Positions 26,720 to 34,631 of a DNA stretch of 64,000 nucleotides are shown here, piece by piece. Within the stretch, counting starts at the first letter, position 1. Each line of letters starts with the position of its first letter. A program made the translations under genes and the position numbers. This stretch comes from Sulfurimonas sp. HSL3-7. Its GTDB lineage: Bacteria > Campylobacterota > Campylobacteria > Campylobacterales > Sulfurimonadaceae. The stretch spans positions 1,860,001-1,924,000 of the forward strand of contig NZ_CP147919.1 in assembly GCF_039645985.1 (NCBI RefSeq), in the 5' to 3' direction. Below the pieces are notes generated by a model. The model was not told where the DNA came from. It saw only the letters and a list, made by a program, of their open reading frames with translations, and made no database searches.

Positions 26720-27668
26720 AGAGGCGCACCGAAAACTTTATCAGTGGTACCAAGAAAACGGCCGCCACGACCTCCCCTGGCGCCAAAACAGTGATGCATA
26801 CAGGATCTGGGTGAGCGAGATCATGCTCCAGCAGACCCAGGTCAAAACGGTACTCGAAAGATTCTATTTTCCCTTTCTGGAGAAGTTTCCGACACTACAA
26901 GCACTTGCTGAAGCCCATGAAGACGAGGTACTTAAACAGTGGGAAGGGCTCGGCTACTACACCCGGGCACGCAACCTGCATAAGACTGCGCAGATCTGCC
27001 GGGACGCTCTTCCGCAGAGTGTGACCGAACTCGTCGCCCTGCCCGGCATAGGACAGAGTACGGCCCACGCCGTCGCCGCCTTCGCCTACCATACCCCTGT
27101 TCCCATCATGGATGCCAATGTCAAGCGGATCCTCTACCGGGTCTTCGGCGTCAAAAAGGCGAACGACAGAGAGCTGTGGCAGCTGGCCTACCGCCTCTTT
27201 GACGAAGAGCGACCCTTTGACTACAACCAGGCGATGATGGATATCGGCGCCATGCTCTGTCAGGCAAAGCAGGCCGCCTGTGACCGCTGTCCCTTTAATG
27301 ATATTTGCAAAGCGACAGAGGATGGCCCGCTGCTCTACCCCGAGAAGAGAGCAAAAAAGCAGGTACCTGTCCGTCTGAAACATATCGTGATCCACAAACA
27401 TGACGGCCGGTATGCCCTGCGCCAACGCCAGACACGTTTTCTAAACGGGCTTTGGGGGTTCATGGAACATGATGAAGTGCAGGAAGCACAGCACATCGGC
27501 GAAATAAAGCACCAGTACTCCCACTTCCATCTCCACGCCAAAGTCTACTTCTCCGCCTCAATGGTCGAAGAGGAAGCCGCATGGTACACCAAAGAGGAGA
27601 TCGAAAAACTCGCCCTGAGCGGTGCCGACCACAAGGCCTTTGCACTCTTGCAGGAAAGTGGGTTATAA
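26712..27668 (+). CDS. mutY: A/G-specific adenine DNA glycosylase
   Basis: Removes adenine opposite 8-oxoguanine to limit G:C to T:A mutation. 318 residues, slightly short of the usual 350. Start region RKLYQWYQENGRHDLPWR, catalytic HhH-GPD core with VSEIMLQQTQV and LPGIGQSTA, then the iron-sulfur ligands Cys-x6-Cys-x2-Cys-x5-Cys (CQAKQAACDRCPFNDIC), and a reduced NUDIX-like C-terminus containing YSHFHL. The start overlaps the exporter gene by 8 bases. The stop codon shares bases with the next promoter. Confidence 0.95.
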   Translation: MFKEAHRKLYQWYQENGRHDLPWRQNSDAYRIWVSEIMLQQTQVKTVLERFYFPFLEKFPTLQALAEAHEDEVLKQWEGLGYYTRARNLHKTAQICRDALPQSVTELVALPGIGQSTAHAVAAFAYHTPVPIMDANVKRILYRVFGVKKANDRELWQLAYRLFDEERPFDYNQAMMDIGAMLCQAKQAACDRCPFNDICKATEDGPLLYPEKRAKKQVPVRLKHIVIHKHDGRYALRQRQTRFLNGLWGFMEHDEVQEAQHIGEIKHQYSHFHLHAKVYFSASMVEEEAAWYTKEEIEKLALSGADHKAFALLQESGL

Positions 27669-27669
27669 T
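27664..27669 (+). promoter_or_regulatory. -10 box overlapping the mutY stop
   Basis: TATAAT includes the mutY TAA. It lies 32 bases before the antiporter ATG, giving that gene its own promoter despite tight packing. Confidence 0.5.
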
Positions 27670-27701
27670 CACCAACAATTTTCTAACTGACAAGGAGTCT
27701 T

Positions 27702-29012
27702 ATGAGCATCATCCTCATCTCGATCTTGACGATCCTGCTGCTCTCACGTGTGTTGCAACGGCGTTTTTCCATTCCGCTGCCGATCGGTATCATGTCGCTG
27801 ACACTGATCACCTACACCTACATGCCGGAGCTGATCAACCTCTCTGCCCATGAAAAGTTTGACGAGATTTTGTTGCTTCTTCTGCCGCTGATACTGCTGC
27901 CGGATGCGATGAACTTCAGACTCCGGGACCTTAAAAAGCACGGCATTGCCATCTTCTACCTCTCTTTTGTCGCCGTTGTCCTCTCCATCATTGCAGGGAT
28001 CGTGCTTAATTTTGCGTCGGTCCATGACTACACCTTCACCGTCGGTATGCTCATCTCTCTCTTTGCGATGGTCCTCGCCACCGATGCCGTGAGTGTCAGC
28101 TCCATCTTTTCGCAGTTTGAGCTGCCACACTCGCTCAAGGTACTGACCGAGGGAGAGTCCCTTTTCAACGATGCGACGGCGATGATCGCCTTCTTGTTTA
28201 TCGGTCTGCCGCTGATGGGCGGAGCAGAGATCACTGCCGTGGATGTCTCGTTCATACTGGTCAAAGTGCTTGCCGGCTCGATCGTGATCGGCTTTATCGT
28301 CGGTTACATTGCCAAGATCATTCTGGGGTGGCTCCACACCGTCGTCGATGAGTTCATCGTCATCCTGCTGGCTGGCTACGCCGCCTTTGTCATCGCGGAG
28401 CTGCATGCCATCCATGTCTCGGGGATTCTCTCGCTCATCGTCGCCATCATGACGCTGCAGTTCTATATCAACAGAGATCTGAGCCGTTTCAGCGAAGACG
28501 AGGAGATCGTCTCTGACGACACACAGCGTAGGCTCAGTTCGCGCGAGCGGTTGATCACGACAAAAGCCCGCATCGATGCCAATAAACAGTCCATCGCTTT
28601 CTTCGCCCTCTTTGCCAACGCCCTGCTCTTTGTCACCCTCGCCGAGCTCATCGAGTTAGAGAAGCTCTTCAACTACACCTACGAGATCATAGGCCTCTTT
28701 TTGGTCACCACTGTCATACGGGCCCTGATGATGCTGAAGTTCTCTTTCATCTCCCGCGCCAGCAACCGCATCACCAATGTCAACTACCGGTGGTGGGCCG
28801 TTCTTACCCTCTCTGGGATCAAAGGCGGTCTCTCCATCATCATGGTCCATCACCTGCCGGAGAGTTTTATCTATAAAGAGATGTTCACCCAGGTAGTCAT
28901 GGGGGTGATCCTGCTCTCAATCTTTGTCTACGCCATCGGCCTGATCGCTGTTATCGGCTACTACAAAGAGGCCTTTAAAAAGGATATCGAACTGGAAAAC
29001 GCAACGCACTAA
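27702..29012 (+). CDS. Na+/H+ antiporter, CPA1/NhaP type
   Basis: 436 residues with about 12 membrane helices. The CPA1 ion site appears as MVLATDAVSVSSIF with EGESLFNDATAMIAF, and a charged cytoplasmic loop follows helix 9 (FSEDEEIVSDD, LSSRERLITTKAR). Late helices hold WWAVLTLSGIKGGLSI, the conserved Arg/Lys-Gly region. It exchanges Na+ (or K+) for protons at the inner membrane. AAGGAG lies before the ATG. Its end overlaps the chaN-like stop by 4 bases in convergent orientation. Confidence 0.9.
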   Translation: MSIILISILTILLLSRVLQRRFSIPLPIGIMSLTLITYTYMPELINLSAHEKFDEILLLLLPLILLPDAMNFRLRDLKKHGIAIFYLSFVAVVLSIIAGIVLNFASVHDYTFTVGMLISLFAMVLATDAVSVSSIFSQFELPHSLKVLTEGESLFNDATAMIAFLFIGLPLMGGAEITAVDVSFILVKVLAGSIVIGFIVGYIAKIILGWLHTVVDEFIVILLAGYAAFVIAELHAIHVSGILSLIVAIMTLQFYINRDLSRFSEDEEIVSDDTQRRLSSRERLITTKARIDANKQSIAFFALFANALLFVTLAELIELEKLFNYTYEIIGLFLVTTVIRALMMLKFSFISRASNRITNVNYRWWAVLTLSGIKGGLSIIMVHHLPESFIYKEMFTQVVMGVILLSIFVYAIGLIAVIGYYKEAFKKDIELENATH

Positions 29013-29905
29013 TTATCGTAGAGATAGAGCAGATCGCTGCGTCCGAGATGCGCATCTATCTCTTCGTTCTGCTGCACTTTTTTTGGCACAGGAAGAAGCG
29101 TGATGAAAGGTTCATTCGACACTCTTGCAAACCGCATATTGACCCCGAGTCCGTTTTCCAGGTGCATCGCTCCGACAAAAACGATCAGCTTCTCATCTGC
29201 AGCCAATCGCTCTAAAAGTTTGGCACTCTCTTCTCCCATCATCGTATCCCATGCGACCTGAACACGATACATCCGTTCGCTGCACGCGGCTTGCGACTCC
29301 CCGTTTTTCAGGCTGTGACAATGGCTGAAATAGGGCGAAAGCATCACTTTGTGTGCACGCACGTTAAGATCAAGCCCATCATAGAACTTTCTCTCCTCTT
29401 CACTCATACCGGTGAGGTTTTGATCCGATATCTTCTTTTTAAAGGCCCGACTCATATTGATGCCGAAAAGCGCCCCCTGATTCGCGATGACCGCATCGTA
29501 GATCGGTTTTGAGAGGTTGAAATCATACCCGACACGCTTTTTCCACGACAGCGCTTTGGAGAGATTGGCATCGAGTTCACCGTCTACATACTGTTTAAGC
29601 AGCGCATCGTCCTGCGGTGTAAACCACTCGTTGGCCAATGCGATCTTATACCCCCGGCGTGAGAGTTCATCGATAAGCTCTGTCAGCACCTTATGGGCGT
29701 TGGCACTGTGATGATGGTCCCCGACAAAGATCACCCTGTAGGGCTCAAATATATCGATAAAGGCCTCTTTGTCCAGGCACTCCGCACGCTGCAGTGAATA
29801 ATAGGTACAAGAAGGCTTAACATCGTGGTTGAGCGATAGGGCCGTTTTATCGGCACACCCCGAAAAAAAGAGAAGTAAGCCCACAAATAGAGATAAATTC
29901 TTCAT
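29009..29905 (-). CDS. ChaN-type haem-binding lipoprotein (Tiki superfamily)
   Basis: 298 residues from ATG 29905, which has AAGGAA upstream and gives the lipoprotein signal MKNLSLFVGLLLFFSGC; a longer opening to 29965 lacks this. Family marks are VIFVGDHHHSANAHKVL and, near the end, FVGAMHLENGLGV. In Campylobacter jejuni a ChaN protein is an iron-regulated surface lipoprotein that binds haem. No iron box was recognised here. It is convergent with the antiporter and divergent from the small gene pair. Confidence 0.86.
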   Translation of the reverse strand: MKNLSLFVGLLLFFSGCADKTALSLNHDVKPSCTYYSLQRAECLDKEAFIDIFEPYRVIFVGDHHHSANAHKVLTELIDELSRRGYKIALANEWFTPQDDALLKQYVDGELDANLSKALSWKKRVGYDFNLSKPIYDAVIANQGALFGINMSRAFKKKISDQNLTGMSEEERKFYDGLDLNVRAHKVMLSPYFSHCHSLKNGESQAACSERMYRVQVAWDTMMGEESAKLLERLAADEKLIVFVGAMHLENGLGVNMRFARVSNEPFITLLPVPKKVQQNEEIDAHLGRSDLLYLYDN

Positions 29906-29958
29906 TGCTAATTTCCTTTTCGCTATGATATCGAATATATAATGTAATAGGCTAGACA

Positions 29959-30399
29959 ATGGCATTCAACCTTAAGCACTACATCTTTCGTGCCTTTCGT
30001 GAACTTCTTCTGTATCACCACAGTTCTCTTGAGTTCAGAGCAAAACTTTTTGCTGCACTGATCGCTGCCAATGAAAACTACAGTGAATGCGAACTCGATA
30101 TTGTTCGGGAAACAGGAATGGCGCTCTACGGCGAAGCAGACAGAGCCAATACACTGCGGTTGACCGTTGAAGAGTATCTGGACAAGGTCTTTGAAGACAA
30201 TGGTCTCGCTATCGATGAGTTGATCGAAGATATTATGAACGACCTGAAGGACATCCCGCGTTATGCGGACAAAATTTCAATCGACGATTATCGAAAGATC
30301 ATCGCTTGCTGCGAAGACGAAGAGAACAGAATCTATCAAGAACGCATTGTCGATCTATATCAAAGGCTAAAAGATGATTATGAGAAACGTCGTAAGTAG
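29959..30399 (+). CDS. Conserved-looking helical protein, 146 aa
   Basis: A soluble, mostly helical, acidic protein with hydrophobic repeats (FRAFRELLLYHHSSLEFRAKLF, TVEEYLDKVFEDNG, IDELIEDIMNDLKDIP). It has no signal peptide, membrane helix or catalytic motif. I do not recognise the family. Its last 26 bases overlap the start of a 49-residue lipoprotein gene, so the two form one unit. Confidence 0.65.
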   Translation: MAFNLKHYIFRAFRELLLYHHSSLEFRAKLFAALIAANENYSECELDIVRETGMALYGEADRANTLRLTVEEYLDKVFEDNGLAIDELIEDIMNDLKDIPRYADKISIDDYRKIIACCEDEENRIYQERIVDLYQRLKDDYEKRRK

Positions 30400-30523
30400 T
30401 TTAATTCTTGTACTGATTTTAAGCGGTTGCGAAAACAGAGCTGAACCGGTTGAAGAGGAGACACAAATCGTGCCTCAAGAGCAGTATGAACAAGGGCATA
30501 TCGAAACCCATTCTACAGAATAA
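30374..30523 (+). CDS. Small lipoprotein, 49 aa
   Basis: Reads MIMRNVVSSLILVLILSGCENRAE and then an acidic tail ending ETHSTE. LSGC at 17-20 is a good lipobox. The start could be 30374 or 30380; both lie inside the end of the 146-aa gene. The mature peptide is only about 30 residues. A heptamer repeat begins directly after its TAA. Function unknown. Confidence 0.6.
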   Translation: MIMRNVVSSLILVLILSGCENRAEPVEEETQIVPQEQYEQGHIETHSTE

Positions 30524-30579
30524 CGTTAAGCGTTAAGCGTTAAGCGTTAAGCGTTAAGCGTTAAGCGTTAAGCGTTAAG
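30524..30579 (+). repeat. Tandem heptamer repeat, eight CGTTAAG units
   Basis: Exactly eight perfect copies of CGTTAAG (56 bp), beginning on the base after the small lipoprotein stop. Perfect copies suggest active slippage. The tract cannot shift the gene frame because it follows the stop. The region 30580-30724 shows no gene. Confidence 0.9.
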
Positions 30580-30724
30580 AAAGATAGCGCAGCACATCTT
30601 TAAAAGTCTCAACTTGTAAAAGTTTCAGATTTGATGCAGATTGTGCTGAAGTGAGCCCGAAGGCAGACACCGGTATGTCGAGTGGTGAACTGAAGTGCAA
30701 GGTGTGTCGAAGCTGGAGCTTTGA

Positions 30725-31069
30725 TTAACCTTTGTACGGGGAGAGTTGATACCCCTCACCCATCAACTTCATTACACCGCCGACAAGGTTTTTAACGTTA
30801 TACCCTTGTTGTGCCATAAAGTTAGCCACCTGCGCCGTGCGCGCGCCTGTACGGCAGATAAGGCCGATCTCAACATCTTTGCCGCCGAGGGCATCCATCT
30901 GTTTTAAAAAGCCTTCGGCATCATAACCGCCGCGCTCATCAAAAAATGTGATCGTTTTACAACCCGGGACAACACCGGTCTGCATCCACTCGCCTTCTGT
31001 ACGGATATCAACGATGACCATATCTGAATTTTCCAAGATCTCTTTTGTTGGAGTTACATTAATGCTCAT
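30725..31069 (-). CDS. Single-domain rhodanese
   Basis: 114 residues. The active-site loop is CRTGARTA with the persulfide-forming Cys near 83; DIRTEGEWMQTGVVPG is the usual rhodanese entry motif. It is probably a cytoplasmic sulfur carrier. A TATAAT box (31099-31104) lies 30 bases upstream. The 207-base gap before ttcA holds a hairpin, so it has its own promoter. Confidence 0.9.
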   Translation of the reverse strand: MSINVTPTKEILENSDMVIVDIRTEGEWMQTGVVPGCKTITFFDERGGYDAEGFLKQMDALGGKDVEIGLICRTGARTAQVANFMAQQGYNVKNLVGGVMKLMGEGYQLSPYKG

Positions 31070-31098
31070 TTTCTGCCTTATATCTAAAATTTGCTGGA

Positions 31099-31104
31099 AT
31101 TATA
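31099..31104 (-). promoter_or_regulatory. -10 box of the rhodanese gene
   Basis: TATAAT on the minus strand in CGGTATAATTCC, 30 bases before the ATG. Confidence 0.5.
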
Positions 31105-31207
31105 CCGAAATTAATCATCAGAGACTTTAGGAGGAGAAACAGGCGAACGCTTTAAGAATTGTATGTAAAAAGTATCTGCATGATTTATCTGTGCATGACG
31201 CCTCGGA

Positions 31208-31265
31208 GCAAACAAGGTCCCCTCTTGTCAAAACGCCGTATCGGCGAAGTGAAATAGGCGTTTGC
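31208..31265. other. Three-way-junction-like structured segment
   Basis: GCAAAC (31208-31213) pairs with GTTTGC (31260-31265) around two hairpins, ACAAG/CTTGT and CGCCG/CGGCG. It lies just downstream of ttcA on the minus strand. Direction and function cannot be read. Confidence 0.35.
31234..31246 (-). terminator. ttcA hairpin terminator
   Basis: CGCCG, ATA loop, CGGCG, followed on the minus strand by TTTT. It starts about 30 bases after the ttcA stop. The stem is short, so termination may be partial. Confidence 0.45.
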
Positions 31266-31276
31266 TTTCTGTTGCG

Positions 31277-32032
31277 CTAAAGTAGAAAACGCTTCGGGTC
31301 GAAAAAACTCTCGTCCGAAATATTTGAAAATGCCGCATTGATCGAAGTAAAGATATCGGGGTACTTCTCTTCCATCCCCTTCAACATCTCTTTCATCTCC
31401 GCTCTTGCATAGGGCATCTTGACATCGAAACGCATGCTCGGACACGCTTCGTCGCCAATCGCCTGAAGACCGTTGTCTTCGGCAAAAGCGCGCAGCTGGC
31501 GCTCACGCATCTGAATCAGCGGACGGATCACGATCAGGCCGTTTCCTGCCCGGTATTTCGGAGAGAGCGCACGCATCTGTCCGTTATAGATCAGGTTCAT
31601 AAAAAAACTCTCGACCGCGTCATCGAGGTGGTGTCCGAGGGCTACTTTGTTACAGCCGAACTTCTCCGCTGCGGAGTAGAGAGAGCCTCTTCGCATACGT
31701 GAGAAGAAGGAGCAGAAAGAGGAGTTCTTACGTATCTTCTCCTGGGCCGTCTCATAGATCTTCGTATCGTAGATCTCATGTTTGATACCGTACTTTTCGC
31801 AATGTTCGGCCAGGTAGTCAAAGTTTTCACCCATACCATAGGCAACCGTCACCGCGACGAACTCAAAATCAAAAGGCGCGCGGCGCTGCTGCTCTTTCAG
31901 CGCATGGATCAAGGTCAGGGAGTCCTTACCGCCGCTTAGACCGACAAGGATCTTGTCACCCTCTTCTATCAGTTCAAAGGCACCGTTGGTACGGCCCATC
32001 TGCTTCATAATTTTTTTACTGATCTTGACCAT
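31277..32032 (-). CDS. TtcA-like tRNA 2-thiolation protein missing one iron-sulfur Cys
   Basis: 251 residues of the PP-loop ATPase family that thiolates cytidine 32 of tRNA. SGGKDSLT is the ATP loop and ALGHHLDDA a core motif. E. coli TtcA holds its [4Fe-4S] cluster with Cys122, Cys125 and Cys222. The first pair here reads CSFFSRMRRG, so the second Cys is Phe (codon checked), while Cys in DEACPSM may serve as the third. Cluster and thiolation are therefore uncertain. The start overlaps mtnN by 17 bases. Confidence 0.85.
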   Translation of the reverse strand: MVKISKKIMKQMGRTNGAFELIEEGDKILVGLSGGKDSLTLIHALKEQQRRAPFDFEFVAVTVAYGMGENFDYLAEHCEKYGIKHEIYDTKIYETAQEKIRKNSSFCSFFSRMRRGSLYSAAEKFGCNKVALGHHLDDAVESFFMNLIYNGQMRALSPKYRAGNGLIVIRPLIQMRERQLRAFAEDNGLQAIGDEACPSMRFDVKMPYARAEMKEMLKGMEEKYPDIFTSINAAFSNISDESFFDPKRFLL

Positions 32033-32747
32033 CAGCTATCTTATCAAGCATAGCCAGTACAAAACTGCTACTGACCTGAGACGAGTGTTTTAAAAATTCG
32101 TCAAAATCAAAGGTTGCATCCGTATCGGCGGTATCACTGATCGCGCGCAATACAAAAAACGGTATATTGAGCTGATCACAGACGACTGCGACTGCTGCAC
32201 CCTCCATCTCAATGGCATCTGCATCAAATGTTGTCTCGATCCACTTCTTGCGTTCCGGATCGGCAATAAACTGATCACCGGTCGCAATAACCCCGCCTTT
32301 GAGAGCTATCTCTTTCTCATCAGCAACACTTTTAGCGATTCGAAGAAGCTCGCGCGAAGGCTCGACATAAACTTTCCCCTCCGGTACATAGCCGTGAGGA
32401 TGCCCGAATGCAGTGATGTCTAGGTCATGCTGGCAAAGCTGCGTCGCCGCAATAAGGTCTCCGATCTTCAGCGAAGGGTTGACGGCACCGGCTACACCGG
32501 TAAAAAGCAGCTGCTCGGCCCCGAACTTCTCGATCATCGTCGCCGCCGTCAACGCGGCATTGACCTTACCGATCTTGCTGTATCCCAAGACGATATCAAG
32601 TCCCTTATACTTCGCCTCATGATAGAGGTTGCCCCCGTAATTGACATCATTATGTTTTTTAAAATATTTCAGAAGCGGTTCGTGCTCTCCGAGATTCAAA
32701 AACGGCTCGACCTCTTCAATCATCGCGCCCATAATTGCTATTTTCAT
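32016..32747 (-). CDS. mtnN: MTA/SAH (and probably aminodeoxyfutalosine) nucleosidase
   Basis: 243 residues. Cleaves adenine from methylthioadenosine and S-adenosylhomocysteine. Motifs: MGAMIEEV at the N-terminus, TGVAGAV, DLIAATQLCQHDLD, and the active-site SDTADTDA near the end. In Campylobacter and Helicobacter the same protein also acts on aminodeoxyfutalosine for menaquinone synthesis, which is plausible here. The start is ATG 32747 or 32750 with AAGGA before it. It follows the nitrilase-family gene and overlaps ttcA. Confidence 0.93.
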   Translation of the reverse strand: MKIAIMGAMIEEVEPFLNLGEHEPLLKYFKKHNDVNYGGNLYHEAKYKGLDIVLGYSKIGKVNAALTAATMIEKFGAEQLLFTGVAGAVNPSLKIGDLIAATQLCQHDLDITAFGHPHGYVPEGKVYVEPSRELLRIAKSVADEKEIALKGGVIATGDQFIADPERKKWIETTFDADAIEMEGAAVAVVCDQLNIPFFVLRAISDTADTDATFDFDEFLKHSSQVSSSFVLAMLDKIADGQDQ

Positions 32748-32794
32748 CATTATCCTTAATCTGTTTTAGCCATCCATTCCTGGTAGCTATGAAG

Positions 32795-33532
32795 TTATTG
32801 ACCCAGTTTTACAGTTTCCGTACTGTTTGCAAATTTGTCGGCTAGGTATGCGGTTTCGCCTTCAGGGGTGATCACGCGGCTGCCTCCCCAAAAGCCAAGC
32901 CCGTCTTCAAACCCGACACGGTTGACAAATACGACCTCTGCCTGCATGTCAACAGCCGCTTTTTCTAAAAGCTTCTGCCATGTCGCTTCGATTGCCAGCC
33001 CCCCATCGCTGAATCCGCGTGCGGGTGATGCGGCTAAGATATAGATAATCTCCGGGTGCTCATCTTCAAGGTCTTCGAGAAGATTCACTTCCCATAAATC
33101 TTCACACACCAGCATCGCCGCCCGGCCGAACCTGGTTTTGAAGCTGCCGATACGGCTTCCCGGTCTGAAATAACGCGCCTCTTCAAACATCCCGTAGTTC
33201 GGCAGATGGACTTTGTGGTGAATATGGTTGAGCGAACCTTGGGAAAAGTAGAGAGCCGCATTATAAAAACCGTTCTCCTCCCTGATCGCCGCACCGATGA
33301 CAATGTCAATAGCCAGACTGGCCTCGCGCAGTGCATCAAGTTCATCAAGCTGCCAGGCATCCTCGTGGAGTTTGTCCTGGAGCATATACCCGTTGAGGGA
33401 GAGTTCAGGAAAGACAATGATGTCAGAACGCTCAGCGGCATCTTCAATGAGTAAAAGCGCCTCTTTCAGATTGCTACGGTTAAGCCGGGGCGCATTTTGA
33501 ACAATCGTCATCCCCTTTGTAAATCGGCTCAT
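32795..33532 (-). CDS. Carbon-nitrogen hydrolase (nitrilase superfamily)
   Basis: 245 residues with the full Glu-Lys-Cys triad: PELSLNGY (Glu), HHKVHLPNYG (Lys) and VCEDLWE (Cys). The CEDLWE form resembles the glutaminase domain of NAD+ synthetase, but no synthetase domain is attached. It may release ammonia from an amide substrate. Its start overlaps the fabD stop as ATGA, so translation is coupled. Confidence 0.88.
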   Translation of the reverse strand: MSRFTKGMTIVQNAPRLNRSNLKEALLLIEDAAERSDIIVFPELSLNGYMLQDKLHEDAWQLDELDALREASLAIDIVIGAAIREENGFYNAALYFSQGSLNHIHHKVHLPNYGMFEEARYFRPGSRIGSFKTRFGRAAMLVCEDLWEVNLLEDLEDEHPEIIYILAASPARGFSDGGLAIEATWQKLLEKAAVDMQAEVVFVNRVGFEDGLGFWGGSRVITPEGETAYLADKFANSTETVKLGQ

Positions 33533-34467
33533 GACAGCTCTTCTACGACCTTTTGAAGTGTTTCCATATCGGAAACATTGAGAGTAGGCATATCTTTGTT
33601 AATGCGGCGGTTAAGGCCTTTAAGCACAGCGCCGTTACCAAACTCGATAGCCATGTCGACATCATCTTTGATGGCAACGATCGACTGTTTGTAAAGTACC
33701 GGACGGATAAGCTGCTCCGTCACCAGCTCCAATGCCTGCTGTTTTGTCGCATACGGTTTCGCCGTGACATTGGAGATAACCGGTGCCACGAACGGATCGT
33801 GGAGCATACGTTCAAGTTCTGCCTTCAGCGGTGCCTGGGCAGAAGCGAGTAGCGGGCAATGGCTGGCAACGGACATATTCAGAAGCAGTGCACGTTTGGC
33901 ACCTGCCGCTTTAAACGTCTCTTCCATACTTGATAGATCCGGCTTCAAACCTGCGATAACCAGTTGACCGTCCTGATTGTAGTTCGCCGGCCAAACGCTT
34001 TTATTCTCTTGGTTACGCGCATCACGACAGATATTTGCAACAGACTCGTCGTCAAGTCCGACAATCGCCATCATACCTGCCTCGATTCCCTCGCAAGCCG
34101 CCTGCATAAGCGTTCCGCGCTTATGAACAAGTTCAACGGCGTCAAGGTAGTCGATCGCACCGGCAGCACACAGTGCTGAAATCTCGCCTAGAGAGTGTCC
34201 CAGCAATAGCGCCGGTTTGACATCATGCTTATGTTGAAAAAGTTTATAAGCAATAATACTTACAAGTAAAATAGCCGGCTGTGTATAGGCCGTTTGATTG
34301 ATCTTCTCATTCTCTTCGAACAAAAGGGCTTTAAAATCAACGCCGATGCGTTCACCGGCTTTTTCGAACATCTCTTTTGCCATGTCTGAATTTTCATAAA
34401 ATGACTTGCCCATGCCAATACTTTGACTACCCTGACCAGGGAAGATCATTGCAATTCTTTTACTCAT
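33529..34467 (-). CDS. fabD: Malonyl-CoA:ACP transacylase
   Basis: 312 residues. Loads malonate onto acyl carrier protein for fatty-acid synthesis. FPGQGSQSIGMGK opens the chain, GHSLGEISAL carries the active serine, and SVASHCPLLA contains the catalytic His. Conserved place after slyD in this phylum. A weak TACAAT box at 34504-34509 lies upstream, so a Fis-type gene before it need not be cotranscribed. Confidence 0.96.
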   Translation of the reverse strand: MSKRIAMIFPGQGSQSIGMGKSFYENSDMAKEMFEKAGERIGVDFKALLFEENEKINQTAYTQPAILLVSIIAYKLFQHKHDVKPALLLGHSLGEISALCAAGAIDYLDAVELVHKRGTLMQAACEGIEAGMMAIVGLDDESVANICRDARNQENKSVWPANYNQDGQLVIAGLKPDLSSMEETFKAAGAKRALLLNMSVASHCPLLASAQAPLKAELERMLHDPFVAPVISNVTAKPYATKQQALELVTEQLIRPVLYKQSIVAIKDDVDMAIEFGNGAVLKGLNRRINKDMPTLNVSDMETLQKVVEELS

Positions 34468-34503
34468 ATCTATCCTTCATGCTTAACTTTTTTTTTAAAC
34501 GTA

Positions 34504-34509
34504 ATTGTA
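34504..34509 (-). promoter_or_regulatory. -10 box of fabD
   Basis: TACAAT on the minus strand in TGATACAATTACG, 37 bases before fabD. The region 34510-34631 contains no supported gene. Confidence 0.35.
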
Positions 34510-34631
34510 TCAACAAACACATAATAAATACGGGCTGTAGAGACATCACCACAACAAAACAGTACAAAGAGCGACAAAAATCAGTTTCTGCTTTACAAAA
34601 GCCTTCTGGCGGAACTTTTATCGATGAAATC

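Noticed and set aside
30524-30579. Heptamer tract as a frame-switching phase-variation element
   Set aside because: The tract follows the stop codon and no frame continues through it, so copy number cannot switch the gene on or off by frameshift.
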